A DNA stretch of 64,000 nucleotides from Acidobacteriota bacterium (GTDB taxonomy: Bacteria > Acidobacteriota > Thermoanaerobaculia > Gp7-AA8 > JAHWKK01), in contig JAHWKK010000005.1 in the NCBI GenBank assembly GCA_019347945.1, positions 62,001 through 126,000 on the forward strand, in the 5' to 3' direction. The position numbers and the translations under genes were made by a program. Of this stretch, positions 61,929 through 64,000 are shown piece by piece (the stretch's first letter is position 1; every line of letters begins with the position of its first letter). The notes under the pieces are model-generated. The model had not been told where the DNA came from. It saw only the letters and a list, made by a program, of their open reading frames with translations, and did no database searches.

Positions 61929-62573
61929 GTGCCGGTCGAAGAATCGATGCGGGATCGGAGTCGAAAGATCTACAGACGGCTCGTCCGGATGTATCCGGAT
62001 GCCGAGTGCAGTCTCGACTTCGAGAACGCCTGGCAGCTGCTCGTCGCGACGATTCTCTCCGCCCAGAGCACCGATGCGAACGTCAACGAGGTGACGCCGC
62101 GGCTCTTCGAGCGCTTTGCCGGTCCGGAAGATCTGGCGAATGCGAAGCGGAACGAGATCGAAGAACTGATTCACTCGACCGGTTTTTTCCGTCAGAAGGC
62201 GAAGGCGATCCAGACGACGGCGCTGGCGGTCGTCAGGGAGCACGGTGGTGTGGTGCCCGACACGATGGAAGAGCTGGTCGAGCTCCAGGGTGTCGGGCGG
62301 AAGACGGCGAACGTCGTGCTCGGAAACGCGATGGGACGGCCGGCTGGCGTGGTCGTCGACACTCACGTCCGTCGGGTCTCGTCGAGGCTCGGCTTCACCG
62401 CGCACGACGATCCGGTGAAGATCGAGCGCGATCTGATGGAGCTTTTCTCGAAGAGAACGTGGGTTCGCCTGAGCCACCTCCTGATCGCGCACGGCCGGGC
62501 GATCTGTCAGGCGCGTAGACCGCTTTGCGAACAGTGCCGGCTTTCGGATCTCTGCCCCTCGTCCCGAGTGTGA
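61929..62573 (+). CDS. nth: Endonuclease III
   Basis: 214-residue base-excision DNA glycosylase/AP lyase for oxidised pyrimidines. The helix-hairpin-helix is LQGVGRKTANVVLG with the catalytic Lys, the catalytic Asp is in VVDTHVRRVSSRLG, and the iron-sulfur loop C-x6-C-x2-C-x5-C is intact (CQARRPLCEQCRLSDLC). Length is normal. GTG start at 61929. Confidence 0.96.
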   Translation: MPVEESMRDRSRKIYRRLVRMYPDAECSLDFENAWQLLVATILSAQSTDANVNEVTPRLFERFAGPEDLANAKRNEIEELIHSTGFFRQKAKAIQTTALAVVREHGGVVPDTMEELVELQGVGRKTANVVLGNAMGRPAGVVVDTHVRRVSSRLGFTAHDDPVKIERDLMELFSKRTWVRLSHLLIAHGRAICQARRPLCEQCRLSDLCPSSRV

Positions 62574-62626
62574 GAGGATGAGTGCCCGAAGCAGGACCTC
62601 GCACGGCTCTTGCTGCGGGATGACCC

Positions 62627-63007
62627 GTGGACCGTTCCCTCGGAGAGATCATCAAGGGGCTGATGGCCGACATCTCGACCCTGATCCGGAGCGAGATCGC
62701 GCTCGCCAAGCTGGAAGTCCGCCATTCCGTCACGAAGCTCGGCGTCGGAGGAATCTTCTTCCTCGTTGCGGGCATCTTCGCCCTGACGGGAGTCATTCTC
62801 CTGATCGTCATGCTGATCCTCATCCTGGCGATCTGGCTCCAGACCTGGGCAGCCACGCTGATCGTTGCACTGCTGCTGTTCGCGCTGGCTTTCGTGGCCG
62901 TGATCATGGGTAAGAAGAAGCTCTCGAGCCTCGAGATCGTTCCGAAGGCGAGCGTCGAGAGTGTTCGAACCGACATCAATGCGATCAGAAACAGGGGGAC
63001 TCAGTGA
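62627..63007 (+). CDS. YqjE-like (phage-holin/DUF1469) membrane protein
   Basis: 126 residues with an amphipathic N-terminus (LGEIIKGLMADISTLIRSEIALAKLEVRHS), two long membrane helices (about 43-70 and 74-92) and a short charged tail. This is the pattern of YqjE/DUF1469 proteins, small envelope-associated proteins of unclear role. GTG start. It overlaps the next gene by 4 bases (GTGA). Confidence 0.8.
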   Translation: MDRSLGEIIKGLMADISTLIRSEIALAKLEVRHSVTKLGVGGIFFLVAGIFALTGVILLIVMLILILAIWLQTWAATLIVALLLFALAFVAVIMGKKKLSSLEIVPKASVESVRTDINAIRNRGTQ

Positions 63008-63327
63008 GCGACCGGGAACATGAGCGCGCGCATATCGAGCTGGCGATCGAGAGGGCACGGGATCGTGTCGGAACTTCGATCGATGAGCTGGATGAACGGG
63101 TCAAGAGCAAAATCGATTTCGGTCGAATGGCCAGAGAACACACCCCTCAGTTGCTTGCGGTCGGAGGAGTGATCGGACTCGTCATGGGTCTCGGAATCCC
63201 GAAGGCGTTCATCCGGATGGTCCAGATCGGCATCCCCGTCGGGATCGCTCTCGAGATCGCACGGCGCTCCCGGCCGAGCGACGAGAACCAGGAGCAGGCG
63301 GAGTCGGAAGCGAAGATCTTCAGCTGA
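63004..63327 (+). CDS. DUF3618/YqjD-like small protein
   Basis: 107 residues. The N-terminal helix (IELAIERARDRVGTSIDELDERV, about 11-33) has the DUF3618 pattern of Arg and heptad spacing; one membrane helix with GGVIGLVMGLGIP (about 53-78) and a charged tail follow. The E. coli relative YqjD tethers ribosomes at the membrane, but that function cannot be assumed. Coupled to the YqjE-like gene; convergent with dprA, overlapping it by 8 bases. Confidence 0.75.
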   Translation: MSDREHERAHIELAIERARDRVGTSIDELDERVKSKIDFGRMAREHTPQLLAVGGVIGLVMGLGIPKAFIRMVQIGIPVGIALEIARRSRPSDENQEQAESEAKIFS

Positions 63328-64000
63328 TCCGAACGTAGGCGGCGCCCGGAAGCGCTTTGACGAGTCCTCGGGTTTCGAGCTCGAAAAGCGCGGTGCCCAG
63401 CCGGCTGACCGGCGTCCTGCTCCGCTCGGCGATCGCATCGACGTGCAGGGGCTCATCCGGCTTCAGCGTCTTCAGGATCGTCGCCAGACCCTCCGGAAGA
63501 TCGGGTTCGGCTTCGCGAGCGAGCTCCGGACCGACATCGATCCCGATCTCTTCGAGAATGTCGGAAACGTCGTGCACCAGCTTGGCTCCGTACTGGATCA
63601 GCCGGTGCGGCCCCTCGGTTCCCTCGTGAAAGATCGAGCCCGGAACGGCGAAGACTTCACGGTTCTGCTCGGCAGCCAGGCGGGCGGTGATCAGGGAGCC
63701 GCTTCTCGCCGAAGCCTCGACGATCACCGCGCCGGCCGACAGACCGGAGATGATCCGGTTCCGGACCGGGAAATTCGACTTGTGAGGCGGCCGTCCGGGC
63801 GGCAGCTCCGTGATGAGCGTGCCGCCGGTAGCGACGATTCGCTCGGCGAGCTTCTCGTGCGAGCGGGGGTAAATCACGTCGATACCCGTCGCCATGACGG
63901 CAATCGTCGTTCCTCCGGCCGTGACGGCGGCTTCGTGAGCCGCCGAGTCGATCCCTCGTGCGAGACCGGAGACCACGACGACCCCGTGTCTGGCGAGCTC
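63320..64000 (-). CDS. dprA: DNA processing protein DprA, C-terminal part
   Basis: RecA loader for incoming single-stranded DNA in transformation. 226 residues are visible; the N-terminus lies beyond the window and the frame is open to base 64000. The Rossmann-like core shows VVSGLARGIDSAAHEAAV, MATGIDVIYPRSHEKLA, FPVRNRIISGLSAGAVIVEA and SLITARLAAEQNREVFAVPG. A C-terminal winged helix (LHVDAIAERSRTPVSRLGTALFELETRGLV) follows. With the pil motors it suggests a potential for natural competence. Confidence 0.96.
   Translation of the reverse strand, partial: ELARHGVVVVSGLARGIDSAAHEAAVTAGGTTIAVMATGIDVIYPRSHEKLAERIVATGGTLITELPPGRPPHKSNFPVRNRIISGLSAGAVIVEASARSGSLITARLAAEQNREVFAVPGSIFHEGTEGPHRLIQYGAKLVHDVSDILEEIGIDVGPELAREAEPDLPEGLATILKTLKPDEPLHVDAIAERSRTPVSRLGTALFELETRGLVKALPGAAYVRIS

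Overview
The window is 64 kb of high-GC chromosome from a Gram-negative bacterium. It carries lipopolysaccharide heptose genes, an OmpW-like porin, type IV pilus motor genes, lipoproteins and two-component genes, with no phage or plasmid backbone. Gene content together with the dispersed intergenic palindromes and heptamer tracts suggests Acidobacteriota or a relative, but that is an inference from style and not a placement by marker gene. Both ends cut genes: lepA on the left and dprA on the right.

Layout. 0-3.6 kb: lepA end, ruvA, a PilZ protein behind a CRP-like promoter, tRNA-Glu with a truncated inverted copy, and a Doc toxin-antitoxin pair. 3.7-9.7 kb (minus strand): an M49-like peptidase, then an acyl-CoA catabolism run (B12-binding mutase subunit, crotonase, methylcrotonyl-CoA carboxylase beta, HAD hydrolase) interrupted by a RelE/RHH toxin-antitoxin pair. 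9.9-13.6 kb: nucleotidyl cyclase, YjbQ, glucokinase, a lone receiver protein. 13.7-17.5 kb: hutH, a glycosyltransferase, a DUF819 transporter-like protein. 17.8-20.9 kb: a membrane Ser/Thr kinase divergent from a CsgG-like protein. 21-33 kb: ABC exporter, amidohydrolase lipoprotein, PQQ-repeat protein, diheme cytochrome c, an outer-membrane barrel, and a DUF2339/DUF3999 pair. 33-39 kb: small envelope genes, two tRNA-Val genes, ompW. 39-44 kb: two paralogous secreted metzincin-type proteases. 44-50 kb: DppB/DppC permeases and three overlapping glycosyltransferases. 50-51 kb: an IS200-like TnpA between REP-like palindromes. 51-58 kb: pilB-pilT-pilC-sensor kinase-ruvB. 58-61 kb: hutU-hldE-heptosyltransferase. 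62-64 kb: nth, a YqjE/YqjD-like pair, dprA.

The most unusual content is between the genes. (1) Heptanucleotide tandem tracts of many different sequences share an exact 7-bp period, and several touch a stop codon. The largest has 22 units. (2) Three clusters of multi-hairpin REP-like elements share a CTGNC flank, and one cluster encloses a single-domain Y1 (HUH) transposase. (3) An array of five 20-bp repeats with an invariant octamer begins inside a stop codon. (4) A non-coding repeat of about 230 bp occurs twice in opposite orientation. (5) An inverted repeat of about 43 bp brackets the second metzincin gene, whose natural start codon appears to be ATC. (6) Two CRP-type palindromes lie about 41 bp upstream of inferred start sites, in a window that also encodes a class III nucleotidyl cyclase. 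No CRISPR array, rRNA or prophage was seen.
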